A stretch of DNA of 37,730 bases from Peribacillus deserti (GCF_002863585.1 NZ_PGUY01000069.1:1-37730); one strand, 5' to 3'. Shown: positions 1 through 8,397, counted from the first letter of the stretch. Numbers and translations are program-made. The notes: generated by a model from the sequence alone, not told the origin.

Positions 1-274
1 CCTCCTCGGCTTCGCCTGTGGGGTCTCACCTGATCGAAAAGCGGAGGACGGTGCTTTTCAAGAAAGGATCCATCCAAAAGCTGAATGATGATCTTTTTTA
101 AGTCGAGGCAAAACACTAAAATAAAAGCAGACACCTGACCGGCATAAGACGAGCGGCAGTGAAAGGCCGATTTTGCCTTTTAATGGCGATTGGCTTATGA
201 CCGAAGGTGTCAGTCCGGAGCCGGACAATACCCGCTGCTCCCGCAGGAGTCTCGCACCTTACGTTCCAATCAAC
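1..274 (-). repeat. Nested dispersed repeat, partial copy (cut by window edge)
   Basis: This is a copy of the repeat family described at 7206-7847, in reverse orientation. The outer element is read at 1-32 and again at about 228-274, ending in CAATCAAC (267-274). An inner type 1 element splits it: the boundary hairpin GAAAAGC-N10-GCTTTTC lies at about 36-59, and the inner arms GACACCT (130-136) and AGGTGTC (205-211) pair. The central hairpin module found in the copy at 10869 is missing here. No convincing gene was seen. Confidence 0.75.
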
Positions 275-344
275 CTGTATAACAATAGGATAGGTTCACC
301 GAACTATTAAAAACAACAATCTTTTAGAAATGAGCCATATAAAA

Positions 345-394
345 AGCCAAAGGTGCAGCCCTGATATATGCAGGGCATGCACCTTTGGTTTTTT
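345..394. terminator. Bidirectional Rho-independent terminator after ykuE
   Basis: CCAAAGGTGCA (347-357) pairs with TGCACCTTTGG (378-388), and inner arms GCCCTG/CAGGGC extend the stem. There is an A-run on the left and a T-run on the right, so it can stop transcripts from either strand. It lies just past the stop codon of the minus-strand ykuE. Confidence 0.85.
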
Positions 395-410
395 AGTATG
401 TGATTTGGAA

Positions 411-1265
411 TCAAACAGATTGTAATTCAAAGATTGTAATTTCAGGCCTTGATAAAAAGCGGTATGGTAGCCTCGTTGTCCCTAAACCTCTGTTAACATA
501 GAGCTTTTGATTGTTAATCGTGTAAAAGCCTTCAGGATATTTTTCTGCAAACGGGGGGGTGACAAGTGTGCCGTAAAAGGGAATCTGCACCTGCCCGCCA
601 TGGCTGTGACCGCTAAGCTGCAAGTGTACCTCATAATTAAAGATGTCATCGGCAAGATCCGGAGCATGAGATAACATAATCTGATATGTATCCCTCGTCC
701 CTGCCAAGGCTCGTCTCACATTCGGCCTGCCGAGCATAGGCTCATCTATTCCGCTAATACATATACGCTCTTTATTAAGCAGTTTGATTTCCTTGGATTC
801 ATTCTTTAATAAAGTAAACCCGGATTTCTCCATGATGCTCTTATATAGGTCTGTTCCGTTCCCGCCATGATCGTGATTTCCATACACGCAGAACTTACCG
901 AGAGGTGCTTTCAGCTCCCTAAGTATAGGAATAATTTCGCCGCTGCGGGTATATTCATGCGGGGCATCCATCAAATCGCCCGTAAAAAAAATAATATCAG
1001 GCTGAAGTCTGTTTATTTTAAGGATAATAGACTTTAAATCCTCGAGTTGAAACTGGAATCCTAAATGAGTGTCGCTGAATTGAACGATCTTAGTGGAATT
1101 AAACCCCTTGGGTATTAATTTATGGGCTATGGTAAATGAGTTAACTTCAAGCCATCGTGGTTCAACCTGCTCTGCATAATACTTTCCGCCAATGCTTGTT
1201 CCAGCTAATGAGAGAAGGGCACCGAGGCTTGATTTTATAAATGACCTTCTGGTTTTCTTCTTCAT
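411..1265 (-). CDS. ykuE: Tat-exported metallophosphoesterase, YkuE-type
   Basis: 284 residues, close to the B. subtilis YkuE length. The N-terminus carries a twin-arginine motif (RRSFIK, residues 6-11) followed by a hydrophobic stretch, which fits Tat export. The calcineurin-like metal-binding blocks are all present in order: SDTHLG, TGDLMD, YGNHDHGG, a LSHAPD block and SGHSHGGQ. In B. subtilis YkuE is a Tat substrate held at the cell wall; its natural substrate is not clear to me. It is transcribed away from the downstream genes and ends at a strong bidirectional terminator. Family, fold and export route are seen in the sequence; the wall location is inferred from the homologue. Confidence 0.9.
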   Translation of the reverse strand: MKKKTRRSFIKSSLGALLSLAGTSIGGKYYAEQVEPRWLEVNSFTIAHKLIPKGFNSTKIVQFSDTHLGFQFQLEDLKSIILKINRLQPDIIFFTGDLMDAPHEYTRSGEIIPILRELKAPLGKFCVYGNHDHGGNGTDLYKSIMEKSGFTLLKNESKEIKLLNKERICISGIDEPMLGRPNVRRALAGTRDTYQIMLSHAPDLADDIFNYEVHLQLSGHSHGGQVQIPFYGTLVTPPFAEKYPEGFYTINNQKLYVNRGLGTTRLPYRFLSRPEITIFELQSV

Positions 1266-1447
1266 AAAATCAACCTATCTTTTAAACTTCTGCATAGTAT
1301 CTATAAATCTTAACAAAATCCAATCCAAATTAATAGCTTTAACCCCATGCCATTTTATGAAATAAATGCATGCTGCGTATGCAGATGTTTCTAAGGAATG
1401 AAAACAGGTTAAATACATAAAAAATGACGTTTTGGCCGGAGGATATT

Positions 1448-1657
1448 ATGAGAGAACTTGAGTCAAAGGAATTAATATTTGTACCTACCAATTTAGGGAT
1501 ATTGAAGGCCCATGTAAATGGATTCCAAAGACCGGGACTGCCTGGGGTCATTTATGCGTGTTTGGGAAGGCATACAATCAGGGTGACTGGGACGAATAAA
1601 AGAGAAACACTGCGGAGATCCATCATAAAGCTAAATCACGTAATTGCAAAAAAGTGA
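1448..1657 (+). CDS. Small conserved-looking hypothetical protein
   Basis: 69 residues if it starts at ATG 1448, which has GGAGGA (1438-1443) at ideal spacing. An in-frame ATG at 1424 lacks a good ribosome binding site. The protein is basic at its C-terminus, with no signal peptide or membrane segment. I do not recognise the family. It lies between divergent ykuE and the acetyltransferase gene. It could be a single-domain DNA- or RNA-binding protein from its size and charge, but no motif supports that. Confidence 0.55.
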   Translation: MRELESKELIFVPTNLGILKAHVNGFQRPGLPGVIYACLGRHTIRVTGTNKRETLRRSIIKLNHVIAKK

Positions 1658-1721
1658 TTGAAAGAGTACAGACCATTATTTAGTATAGGTATATGAAAAT
1701 ACTTATACTGGGGGAAGCTTT

Positions 1722-2210
1722 GTGTACATACGTGATGCATTGGATAAAGATTTACCGGGCCTTTTGGAAATTTATAATGAAGCCATTCTACATACAACGG
1801 CTACCTTCGATTTAGTGGAACATACTCTTGAAGAGAGAAAAACATGGTTTGAAAAATATGGTGGAAAGTACCCCTTGCTGGTTGCGGATGTGGATGGCGA
1901 GGCAGCAGGGTATTGCAGCTTGTCCTCCTTTAGAGATAAAGAAGCATATAGCAAGACGGTGGAAATATCTATCTATGTATCTTCAAAGCACAGAGGGAAA
2001 GGAATCGCCAAGAAATTGATGGAAGAAATCCTAAGCCAGGCAAAAAATATCGGCTACCATGTCATTATGGCAGGAATTACTGCTGGAAATGATTCCAGTG
2101 TAGAGCTTCACAAGAAATTTGGTTTCCAATATGCTGGATGTTTCAAAGAAGTCGGTTATAAATTTGGGCAGTGGCAGGATGTTTTGTTTTACCAGCTCAT
2201 ATTAGAATAA
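1722..2210 (+). CDS. GNAT N-acetyltransferase, phosphinothricin acetyltransferase-like
   Basis: 162 residues starting at GTG 1722, preceded by GGGGGAA at 1710-1716. Family signs are IRDALDKDLPGLLEIYNEAI at the N-terminus, an aromatic/acidic beta-strand block (EISIYVSSKHRGKGIAKKLM) holding the acetyl-CoA pyrophosphate loop R-G-K-G-I-A near residues 90-100, and a C-terminal HKKFGFQYAGCFKEVGYKFG block. This is the layout of Pat/YwnH/MddA-type enzymes, which acetylate small amines such as phosphinothricin, methionine sulfoximine or sulfone. The true substrate cannot be read from sequence. A strong terminator follows at once, so it is probably a single-gene unit. Confidence 0.88.
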   Translation: MYIRDALDKDLPGLLEIYNEAILHTTATFDLVEHTLEERKTWFEKYGGKYPLLVADVDGEAAGYCSLSSFRDKEAYSKTVEISIYVSSKHRGKGIAKKLMEEILSQAKNIGYHVIMAGITAGNDSSVELHKKFGFQYAGCFKEVGYKFGQWQDVLFYQLILE

Positions 2211-2217
2211 AAAGTCA

Positions 2218-2250
2218 GGCCTGTTCACAAAGTGACCAGGCCTTTTTTTG
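2218..2250 (+). terminator. Terminator after the acetyltransferase gene
   Basis: AGGCCTGTTCAC (2218-2229), AAA loop, GTGACCAGGCCT (2233-2244), then a T-run. One mismatch lies inside a 12-bp stem. Confidence 0.9.
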
Positions 2251-2322
2251 TTTTCGTTAGAATATTTAGACATTTCATGATATGATAAAAATGAATTGTC
2301 ATTCATTTTAGGGGGGATTTGG

Positions 2323-3087
2323 TTGAAAGATAAAGTTGTCATAATAACCGGCGGATCAAGCGGCATGGGAAAATTCATGGCTGCCAGATTTGCAGAAGCA
2401 GGTGCAAAAGTAGCGATTACCGGCCGCAGTCTCGAAAAGCTTGAACAAGCAAAGAGAGAGATTGAAACACATCCAGACCAAATATTAACGATTCAAATGG
2501 ATGTGCGCCAAGTAGAGCACGTAAAGCATATGGTGGATAAAACTGTGGAGACCTTTGGTACTGTTGATTTTTTAGTAAATAATGCAGCCGGCAACTTTAT
2601 ATGCCCTGCTGAGCAATTAAGCCCTAATGGCTGGAGATCCGTCATTGACATTGTATTAAATGGGACGTTCTATTGTACGAGTGAAGTCGGAAGATATTGG
2701 ATTGAAAAAGGGATAAAAGGAAGAATCATCAATATGGTAGCTACATATGCCTGGAATGCTGGAGCAGGGGTCATCCATTCGGCCAGCGCGAAAGCAGGGG
2801 TTCTTTCTATGACTAGAACACTTGCTGTGGAGTGGGGCAGCAAGTATGGTATCTGTGTTAATGCCATCGCACCTGGTCCTATCGAAAGAACCGGCGGAGC
2901 AGACAAACTGTGGGAATCCGAAGAGGCCGCCAAACGGACAATCCAGAGTGTACCGTTAAAAAGGCTCGGTACACCTGAAGAAATTGCTGATCTTGCCTAC
3001 TTTCTGTTTTCTCCCAGCGCCGGCTATATCAATGGAGAATGTATCACGATGGATGGTGGCCAATGGCTGAATCAGCATCCTTTTTAA
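2323..3087 (+). CDS. fadH: 2,4-dienoyl-CoA reductase (SDR family)
   Basis: The start chosen is TTG 2323, after AGGGGGG, giving 254 residues, the same as B. subtilis FadH (YkuF). An upstream in-frame TTG at 2296 would read through the ribosome binding site. The NADPH-binding TGGSSGMGK motif is near the N-terminus and NNAAGNF follows near residue 85. The usual SDR YxxxK is replaced by SASAK, and a tyrosine (ATYAW) stands exactly 15 residues before that lysine. This Tyr-15-Lys layout is that of 2,4-dienoyl-CoA reductases, so the loss of YxxxK is normal for the family. It reduces dienoyl-CoA intermediates in the beta-oxidation of unsaturated fatty acids. Confidence 0.93.
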   Translation: MKDKVVIITGGSSGMGKFMAARFAEAGAKVAITGRSLEKLEQAKREIETHPDQILTIQMDVRQVEHVKHMVDKTVETFGTVDFLVNNAAGNFICPAEQLSPNGWRSVIDIVLNGTFYCTSEVGRYWIEKGIKGRIINMVATYAWNAGAGVIHSASAKAGVLSMTRTLAVEWGSKYGICVNAIAPGPIERTGGADKLWESEEAAKRTIQSVPLKRLGTPEEIADLAYFLFSPSAGYINGECITMDGGQWLNQHPF

Positions 3088-3192
3088 ATGTAGATTACAC
3101 TTCTTTTGCAAAGTGTCAGCAATTGTGAGACTTCGGGATTGGCCGTAGAAGGAATGGGCCCTGCATAACGAGATGTAACATTTATAAAATGT

Positions 3193-3212
3193 CCCTGCAA
3201 AAATCTGCAGGG
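3193..3212. terminator. Hairpin between convergent fadH and lipoprotein gene
   Basis: CCCTGCA (3193-3199) pairs with TGCAGGG (3206-3212). The T-content after it is moderate on both strands, so it may serve both convergent genes. Confidence 0.6.
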
Positions 3213-3217
3213 ATTCT

Positions 3218-3949
3218 CTATTTATAGCTGACAGCCCTTTTTTTCAGCGCATGCCAGGAAGCTTTGAAGGTATCTTTGGGAACAGGGACCTGTTTCTTTC
3301 CTGAAAGCGGATCATTGATGAATACATGGTTCTTATCATATCCCACCAGGACTACTGCGTGTAAATCCATCGGTGTTTCAATAATCCTTTTGCCATGCTG
3401 CCATGCTTCTGGCCGGTCTGGCAGGCGATAATTCCCTGTGGTCCAAACAATGACCGGAAACCCGCTTGATACATGATGTAATACTGCCTGGAATGGCATT
3501 CCGGTTAAATTAACGGAACGATTCGGCATATACTTTTCTAATAGATCTTGTATAGGTTTGTCATAGACGGCATACCCTTGTTCCTTTCCTGTCATATCCC
3601 CTACAAATCCATGCTGTGGATTTCCCCATTTAATAATATTTCCATCCTGTTTGACCAGGGGATCATGATCAAATTTTATTTCTTTGGAAAGCGTCAGCTT
3701 GTCTGCAGTAACTCCCGCATACCCTAACACCATCGCAAGACTTGTAACTTCACATCCGTACTTTAGCTCTGGATTCTGCCTGATCAAGGGAACATTCAAA
3801 AGAATTTCTTTTTTATGGGCAGCAGGCGCCGAGTCTTTTTCATGATCGGAGATATGAATAGTTTCGGTCTCTTCCATGTGTTTTTTTTCCTGCGAGCTGC
3901 ATGAACATAGCAGGAAAGCGGCTGTAATCAACCATACATACTTGAACAA
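3218..3949 (-). CDS. Lipoprotein with C39-like cysteine peptidase domain
   Basis: 243 residues, TTG start with GGGGG about 8 nt upstream. The N-terminus is a lipoprotein signal: hydrophobic residues 5-14, lipobox L-C-S-C, with Cys17 as the likely lipidated residue. A charged linker follows. The C-terminal domain looks like the C39-like (Peptidase_C39_2, YvpB-type) fold: Cys in KYGCEVTSLAMVL, His in DLHAVVLVGYD, and Asn/Asp in FINDPLSG, in the expected Cys-His-Asn/Asp order. It is probably a membrane-anchored extracytoplasmic thiol protease or an inactive relative; the substrate is unknown. It runs opposite to its neighbours. Confidence 0.8.
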   Translation of the reverse strand: MFKYVWLITAAFLLCSCSSQEKKHMEETETIHISDHEKDSAPAAHKKEILLNVPLIRQNPELKYGCEVTSLAMVLGYAGVTADKLTLSKEIKFDHDPLVKQDGNIIKWGNPQHGFVGDMTGKEQGYAVYDKPIQDLLEKYMPNRSVNLTGMPFQAVLHHVSSGFPVIVWTTGNYRLPDRPEAWQHGKRIIETPMDLHAVVLVGYDKNHVFINDPLSGKKQVPVPKDTFKASWHALKKRAVSYK

Positions 3950-4100
3950 AAGAATAACCCCCAGGTAAATTCGCTTGGCATTATTATCCCAAGACTTCCA
4001 CTCTCGTATGAATGGAAAAGAATAGGGCTGGAATTAGGATTTTCCTGCCCTGCCGTTCGATGATAAAATAGAAGTATATTACTTGGTTGGAGGGACAATT

Positions 4101-5300
4101 GTGGATGCCGTTGAAATATTAACAAATACCGATAAGATAAAGCCTTACTTTCAACCAATTTTTAGTGCGGATGAACATCGTGTAGTGGGATATGAGGTTC
4201 TTGGCCGATTTGAGGATGAAGGTCAATTGCTCAGCTTAGGGCCGTTTTTTAACGATACATCCATTCCTGAAGAATACCGGCTGGAGATTGATAATTTAAT
4301 ATTGGAACTTGCGCTCGATAAAATGAAGTTATATGAAGAAAACTTTATGTTATTCATCAACAGGGATCCTAACCTTCTCATGATTGACCACGGCGAAGAG
4401 TTTTTGGAGCTTTTAAAAAAACATCTGGAGCTGGATCAGCTTCACCGGATTGTTCTTGAGATTTCTGAATCTGCCTATAAAGGGGAATTGGATCCTCTGT
4501 ATCATATGCTGACTTATTTCAAAACATATGGAATGAAAATAGCGATCGATAAGCTGGGACAGGAAAGTCATATGGACCGGATTGCTCACCTGTCCCCGCA
4601 TATTCTAAAAGTGAATATGCAGACACTGAGCTCTGGCGACTCGTCAAGGGGTATGCTGTATTCTCTTGGAATGCTGGCAAGAAAAATGGGTGCAAGCCTG
4701 CTCTTTGAGAATATAGAAACGAATTACGGCATGCATTTTGCCTGGAAAAACGGCGGAAGGTATTACCAGGGCTGCTATTTACATGACCCTGCCGAGGATT
4801 TGGTGGAAAGAGATATACTGAGAGATAAGTTCAGGGAACAATTTCATGAATTTATTACGCTTGAAAAAAAGAAGCTGGAAACAGTTTATGCTTTAACGGA
4901 GAGATTCCAGAAAAGAATGCAGGACTTATTGGCAAAATACAAGAAACTTTCCTTCGGTACAGAGCTTTTAAAAGCACTGGGAAAGGAACTTGAACGGATC
5001 TGTTTTCGTTTATATATCTGCGATGAAGATGGATTCCAGAAATCTCCCAATCTGCTGAAGGATAATGGAGCCTGGCGGGTACAGGAGGAATACCGCGATA
5101 AAAATTGGAGCTGGCGCCCCTACTTTTTAGAAAACATCATTAAAATGCGCAACGAAAAACGAGGATTTTTGTCGGACATATATAGTGATATTGAAACAGG
5201 AGAAACGATCCGAACTTTTTCCTATCCGCTTCATGATCACAAGTATATATTCTTAGATTTGTCTTACTCCTTTTTGTACGAAAACGAGGTACTGTTATAA
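4101..5300 (+). CDS. ykuI: Degenerate EAL-domain c-di-GMP-binding protein, YkuI-type
   Basis: GTG 4101 is the chosen start, with GGAGGG at 4089-4094; it gives 399 residues, like B. subtilis YkuI (407). The EAL domain covers roughly residues 1-245. The signature is EVL (residues 32-34) rather than EAL, and the usual DDFG loop reads IDKLGQ. The C-terminal third, from the EKKKLETVY helix onward, matches the PAS-like YkuI_C domain with the NWSWRPYF block. In B. subtilis the protein binds c-di-GMP, but hydrolysis has not been convincingly shown. It is therefore more likely a receptor than a phosphodiesterase. It has a single-gene layout with its own terminator. Confidence 0.93.
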   Translation: MDAVEILTNTDKIKPYFQPIFSADEHRVVGYEVLGRFEDEGQLLSLGPFFNDTSIPEEYRLEIDNLILELALDKMKLYEENFMLFINRDPNLLMIDHGEEFLELLKKHLELDQLHRIVLEISESAYKGELDPLYHMLTYFKTYGMKIAIDKLGQESHMDRIAHLSPHILKVNMQTLSSGDSSRGMLYSLGMLARKMGASLLFENIETNYGMHFAWKNGGRYYQGCYLHDPAEDLVERDILRDKFREQFHEFITLEKKKLETVYALTERFQKRMQDLLAKYKKLSFGTELLKALGKELERICFRLYICDEDGFQKSPNLLKDNGAWRVQEEYRDKNWSWRPYFLENIIKMRNEKRGFLSDIYSDIETGETIRTFSYPLHDHKYIFLDLSYSFLYENEVLL

Positions 5301-5315
5301 AAAATACAAATACTT

Positions 5316-5347
5316 CCCTGGACCAGAAAATGGTTCAGGGTTTTTTT
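5316..5347 (+). terminator. Terminator after ykuI
   Basis: CCCTGGACCA (5316-5325), GAAAA loop, TGGTTCAGGG, then seven Ts. One G-T pair lies in the stem. Confidence 0.9.
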
Positions 5348-5484
5348 GGTAAATAGGGAAGTGTACGTTTTCTTGACCCATATCGGGGTAGAAAATATAC
5401 ATAATAATAATTATAGCAAAAAGCAGTCTTCTGTATTCCGGGTCTTCATACGTAAATTTCAAAATAGTAATAAGGAGTGACAAA

Positions 5485-6339
5485 ATGAAGAAGACATTAT
5501 TTTCGCTTATCGCCTCTATGTCCCTTATCTTAGCCGCAGGCGGTGCTAGTGCACATGCAGAACAACCAGCAGAAACCAAACCCTCAAGCATACATAAAAA
5601 TACCATTATCGATTTATTGAATGATGCCTTCACTGCCCAGGTTTCTCTAAGCAACGGAGGTCAAAGCCTTGAAGAAGTAAAGAATAAGCTTGAGCCATTT
5701 TTTACAGATGAATTCATTGGAAAATTCATCGATCAAAATATAGTTAAAGTAAATGGACAATATCAAACACTTGGATCAGATTCAGCTGTCTATTATATTC
5801 CCTTTTTTAGCTATGATGATAAAACAGAAGTGAATCAGGGAGATAAAGAAAATACCATCGTTGTGAAGGAACATTTTAACCCAAGCTCCGGCGGTCCGTC
5901 CATATATGGAGAACACGATGAAAGTGTACTTTTAATTAAAGACGGCCAAGAATGGAAAATCAGCGAAATAACGAATACTCTGTCTCCAGAAGATGGGGAT
6001 GCGGAATCCGCTTCTTCTGCAGAGCCCGAAGATGGGATTGTTCCTGAGGCAGCAGTAAACAGCCTCTCCGAAATAGAAATGCAGGCAGAAGCTGCAATCT
6101 CAGCCGCACTGGCTGCCGCAGATAGTGAGCCTGAAACACATGTGGAGGAAAACCCAGCTGTACAGACAAAGTTAGATTCGGAAGATCTCACACATCCTTT
6201 ATCCAGCTTGGGAGTCCAAATGCCTATTGAACTCATACCGGAGACCGAAGAAACCACCCTTGGCTTCTCACACTTTTTTAGCGGCGGTTATAACTTGATC
6301 ATGGGTTTATTGAACAAATCGCAGGCGGATGAGCTGTAA
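5485..6339 (+). CDS. Secreted protein of unknown function
   Basis: 284 residues, with AAGGAG just before ATG 5485. A Sec signal peptide is clear: KK, a hydrophobic core, then ASAHA before EQPAE. Residues about 38-165 form a compact alternating-strand domain (IIDLLNDAFTAQVSLS... to ...VLLIKDGQEWKISEIT) that resembles the DUF3993 group found in Bacillus, though I am not certain. The rest is acidic, rich in Ala, Ser and Glu, and probably disordered. It stands alone between two terminators. Likely role is at the wall or outside the cell; no catalytic motif is visible. Confidence 0.8.
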   Translation: MKKTLFSLIASMSLILAAGGASAHAEQPAETKPSSIHKNTIIDLLNDAFTAQVSLSNGGQSLEEVKNKLEPFFTDEFIGKFIDQNIVKVNGQYQTLGSDSAVYYIPFFSYDDKTEVNQGDKENTIVVKEHFNPSSGGPSIYGEHDESVLLIKDGQEWKISEITNTLSPEDGDAESASSAEPEDGIVPEAAVNSLSEIEMQAEAAISAALAAADSEPETHVEENPAVQTKLDSEDLTHPLSSLGVQMPIELIPETEETTLGFSHFFSGGYNLIMGLLNKSQADEL

Positions 6340-6343
6340 AGGT

Positions 6344-6388
6344 ATAAATAAAGCCGGCCGTGAATACACACAGGCCGGCCTTATTTAT
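6344..6388. terminator. Bidirectional terminator between convergent genes
   Basis: ATAAATAAAGCCGGCC (6344-6359) pairs with GGCCGGCCTTATTTAT (6373-6388) with a single mismatch. It serves the secreted-protein gene and the minus-strand redoxin gene, whose stop codon it touches. Confidence 0.9.
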
Positions 6389-6624
6389 TAATTTATATCC
6401 AGTGCGGCTTTAATTTCATCCATCTGAGTGGATGTATAAACCCTGCCATCAATGACAAGGGTTGGTGTTGAATAAGAATTATAAGTATGGATCAGCATAT
6501 TTCGGGCTTTGGAATCCCGCTTTATATTCTTCTCCTGAAAACGGATTTGATGTTCTTTTAAAAACAGCTTGAAAAATTCACATGGGGGACATTCAGGCTG
6601 TGTAAAAAGCAAGACTTCAGGCAT
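6388..6624 (-). CDS. Small glutaredoxin/thioredoxin-like protein with CPPC motif
   Basis: 78 residues, with GGGAGGT before the ATG. It has a redox motif Cys12-Pro-Pro-Cys15 after a beta-strand (EVLLFTQPE), a cis-proline in STPTLVIDG and a C-terminal helix, the minimal thioredoxin fold. The size resembles NrdH or bacterial glutaredoxins, but the CPPC motif is not the usual CPYC/CVQC, so the partner is unclear. It probably acts as a cytosolic thiol-disulfide reductant. A promoter-like pair lies upstream at 6667-6695. Confidence 0.85.
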   Translation of the reverse strand: MPEVLLFTQPECPPCEFFKLFLKEHQIRFQEKNIKRDSKARNMLIHTYNSYSTPTLVIDGRVYTSTQMDEIKAALDIN

Positions 6625-6666
6625 AGGTACCTCCCTGGCAAAAACATTTTTCTTTCTCTACACGTT

Positions 6667-6695
6667 ATTGTATATAAATAACCCAGTTTGGTAAA
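6667..6695 (-). promoter_or_regulatory. Probable sigma-A promoter for the CPPC redoxin gene
   Basis: On the minus strand TTTACC (6690-6695), a 17-nt spacer and TACAAT (6667-6672) form a reasonable sigma-A promoter about 40 nt before the ATG. Confidence 0.5.
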
Positions 6696-6896
6696 TGCTA
6701 TTGAATATTTGAAAAACATTTAATTTTATAATAGTGAACATATTTATGTACAAATATCACACATTAATTTATTCTGTTTATATGGGCATGGAAATATGAA
6801 TTCGTTTTAATAGGACATGCAGCATATAGGATAGAATTTAAAAATTAGTGAACCCTATTTTTAAAGGTGGCTTACATAATAGAAAGGAGTGAGCAC

Positions 6897-7136
6897 ATGT
6901 CTCAGTTACAGGGGATTCTGACAAGATTAAAAAGTCTTCAGGACCAGGCTAAAGAAACTGAACAAGCTCAACGTTTTTTTGAAGTAGAAGGAGTAAAGAA
7001 GTGTCAGGTTACTTACTTTAATAAAACGGAAACATTCGAACTTGAAGTTTTTAACGATAAAAGCAAATCGTCTAAATATCAATTTGATAACATTGATATG
7101 ATTGCCATTGAAATCTTTGACCTTTTGGCTGCATAA
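6897..7136 (+). CDS. ykuJ: YkuJ family protein
   Basis: 79 residues from ATG 6897, which has AAAGGAG at 6883-6889. An upstream in-frame start at 6867 has no binding site. The sequence closely follows B. subtilis YkuJ, including MSQLxGIxTRLxSLQ at the start and PFDNIDM-type YQFDNIDMIAIEIFDLL at the end. It is a small alpha/beta protein of unknown role, found through the Bacillaceae. In B. subtilis further genes follow it; here a terminator and a large repeat follow instead. Confidence 0.92.
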   Translation: MSQLQGILTRLKSLQDQAKETEQAQRFFEVEGVKKCQVTYFNKTETFELEVFNDKSKSSKYQFDNIDMIAIEIFDLLAA

Positions 7137-7141
7137 GATAG

Positions 7142-7169
7142 AGAGTCCGTTACGGGCTCTTTTTATTTT
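7142..7169 (+). terminator. Terminator after ykuJ
   Basis: AGAGTCCG (7142-7149), TTA loop, CGGGCTCT (7153-7160), then TTTTATTTT. Confidence 0.85.
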
Positions 7170-7205
7170 GGCTATGTTAAAGGTCATTGTTGATTTTTGC
7201 ACGAT

Positions 7206-7847
7206 GTTGATTGGAACGGATATGCGAGACTCCTGCGGGAAAAGCGGGTATTGTCCAGCTCCAAGGCTTTAGACCCTCGAGTCATAAGCCAATCAGTCCA
7301 TGAGAAGAAAAACCGCTTCTCACGGCCCGCTCGTCTTATTCTTTTCAGGTCTCTGCCTTCCCTTAAATTTTTGTGTGATATGAGATGAGCTTATCATGAG
7401 CGTCTTTAAACAATCTTAATGGGGAAGGCACCGCTTTCCGCTTTTCCTTTTGTCTAGCTACGGACTGACACCTTCGGTCATAAGCCAATCGCCATCAAAA
7501 GGCCAACAGCACCTTTCGCTGCCGCTCGTCTGTCTGGCTAACGCACGATGCACAGGATGTGCGAGCCAGGCGCGGGGCCACAGGACGTGGCCGTTCAAGC
7601 GTGGTAAGGGCGACTATGCTTCTGTCTTCGCTGACGCTCGTCAATCAGCAAGTCTTCTTTATCAGGTGTCTGACTTTCCATATTATGTAGTTTTTTAAAG
7701 AGTTTGCTCATCACAGTTTTTTTAAAAAAATGCCTAGAAAGTCACCGTCCTCCGCTTTTCTATTAAGGGAGCCCCCACAGGCGTTCAACGCGGAGGAGGC
7801 TCCCGGACCGCCCCGCGGAAAGCGAGTGCCTGCTAGCTGCAATCAAC
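7206..7847 (+). repeat. Complete nested dispersed repeat, about 640 bp
   Basis: Outer element: 8-bp terminal inverted repeats GTTGATTG (7206-7213) and CAATCAAC (7840-7847), left half to about 7245, right half from about 7765. Inside it lie a type 2 unit (arms AGACC 7271-7275 and GGTCT 7348-7352), a boundary hairpin near 7420-7445, and a type 1 unit (arms GACACCT 7467-7473 and AGGTGTC 7664-7670) with the central hairpin module near 7535-7600. A boundary motif close to GAAAAGC-N10-GCTTTTC sits at about 7736-7760. The reading frames inside (for example 7450-7698) lack good ribosome binding sites and are not conserved as proteins between copies, so I treat the stretch as non-coding. Confidence 0.85.
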
Positions 7848-7926
7848 AGCCATGTTTAACAGAGCTTTTATTTTTGTGGAAAGAAATTGAAATCGCTTTA
7901 TATTTGGGGTAATGGATTGATTCAAA

Positions 7927-7935
7927 TGGTATAAT
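7927..7935 (+). promoter_or_regulatory. Extended -10 promoter for the darB unit
   Basis: TGGTATAAT is a perfect extended -10 element (TGnTATAAT). No good -35 hexamer is seen. It lies 80 nt downstream of the repeat and 33 nt before the first small gene. Confidence 0.6.
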
Positions 7936-7968
7936 GGTTACAGATTAAGAGGAAATGGGTGCTATAAA

Positions 7969-8109
7969 ATGGTCGTTTTACTTTTGGTCATTATGTTTTT
8001 TATTGTGCTTTTAATCCTTGCAGAACTTATTTCTACAAAAAAAGAACTGATCTTAATCAGACAAACGCTTGAGCGGATACATAAAAAATCATCAGAGAAA
8101 ACAAAATGA
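7969..8109 (+). CDS. Single-span membrane peptide, 46 aa
   Basis: 46 residues from ATG 7969. Residues 2-18 are almost wholly Val, Leu, Ile, Phe and Met, forming one membrane helix, followed by a basic and acidic tail (STKKELILIRQTLERIHKK). The ribosome binding site is weak (GGGT at 7957-7960, AAGAGG further up). It is followed within 55 nt by a zinc-ribbon peptide and then darB, probably as one transcript. I do not recognise it. Confidence 0.5.
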   Translation: MVVLLLVIMFFIVLLILAELISTKKELILIRQTLERIHKKSSEKTK

Positions 8110-8161
8110 CCATGTATGTTTTCCGAATCCATCGAAAACCTAATCATATAGGAGGGATACT

Positions 8162-8314
8162 ATGTTAGAACTTCCGATTGTTAGGTGTCCGAGCTGTAAA
8201 GGGGAGACAGAAATGGATAAACGGGTAATCACAGCCCAGTCTAACCAGAATATTATTTTTACCTGTCTTTTTTGCGGGTATATAGAAAGAAACATAGAAA
8301 CAAGTAAAGGGTAA
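8162..8314 (+). CDS. Zinc-ribbon peptide, 50 aa
   Basis: 50 residues from ATG 8162, with a very strong AGGAGGG (8150-8156) 5 nt upstream. Two CxxC pairs (CPSC near residue 9 and CLFC near residue 35) would bind one zinc ion in a ribbon. Small proteins of this kind often bind nucleic acid or act as adaptors; no specific family is recognised. It lies between the membrane peptide and darB, on the same strand. Confidence 0.7.
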   Translation: MLELPIVRCPSCKGETEMDKRVITAQSNQNIIFTCLFCGYIERNIETSKG

Positions 8315-8397
8315 TTGCTTATATTTATAATAAAGACTGTTTCTTCAGGAAAGCAGGGCAATTACACCGATTATTTAAGGGTGAGGAGATTTCACAC

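Noticed and set aside
2670-2933. Antisense frames over fadH, pdhC, nitronate monooxygenase and other genes
   Set aside because: They are shadows of strongly coding frames, without binding sites or recognised domains.
7450-7698. Open frames inside the repeats (also 7197-7388, 7730-7912, 10896-11129, 20487-20774, 20861-21109)
   Set aside because: They lack good ribosome binding sites, and their similarity comes from the repeat DNA. The frames shift and break between copies.
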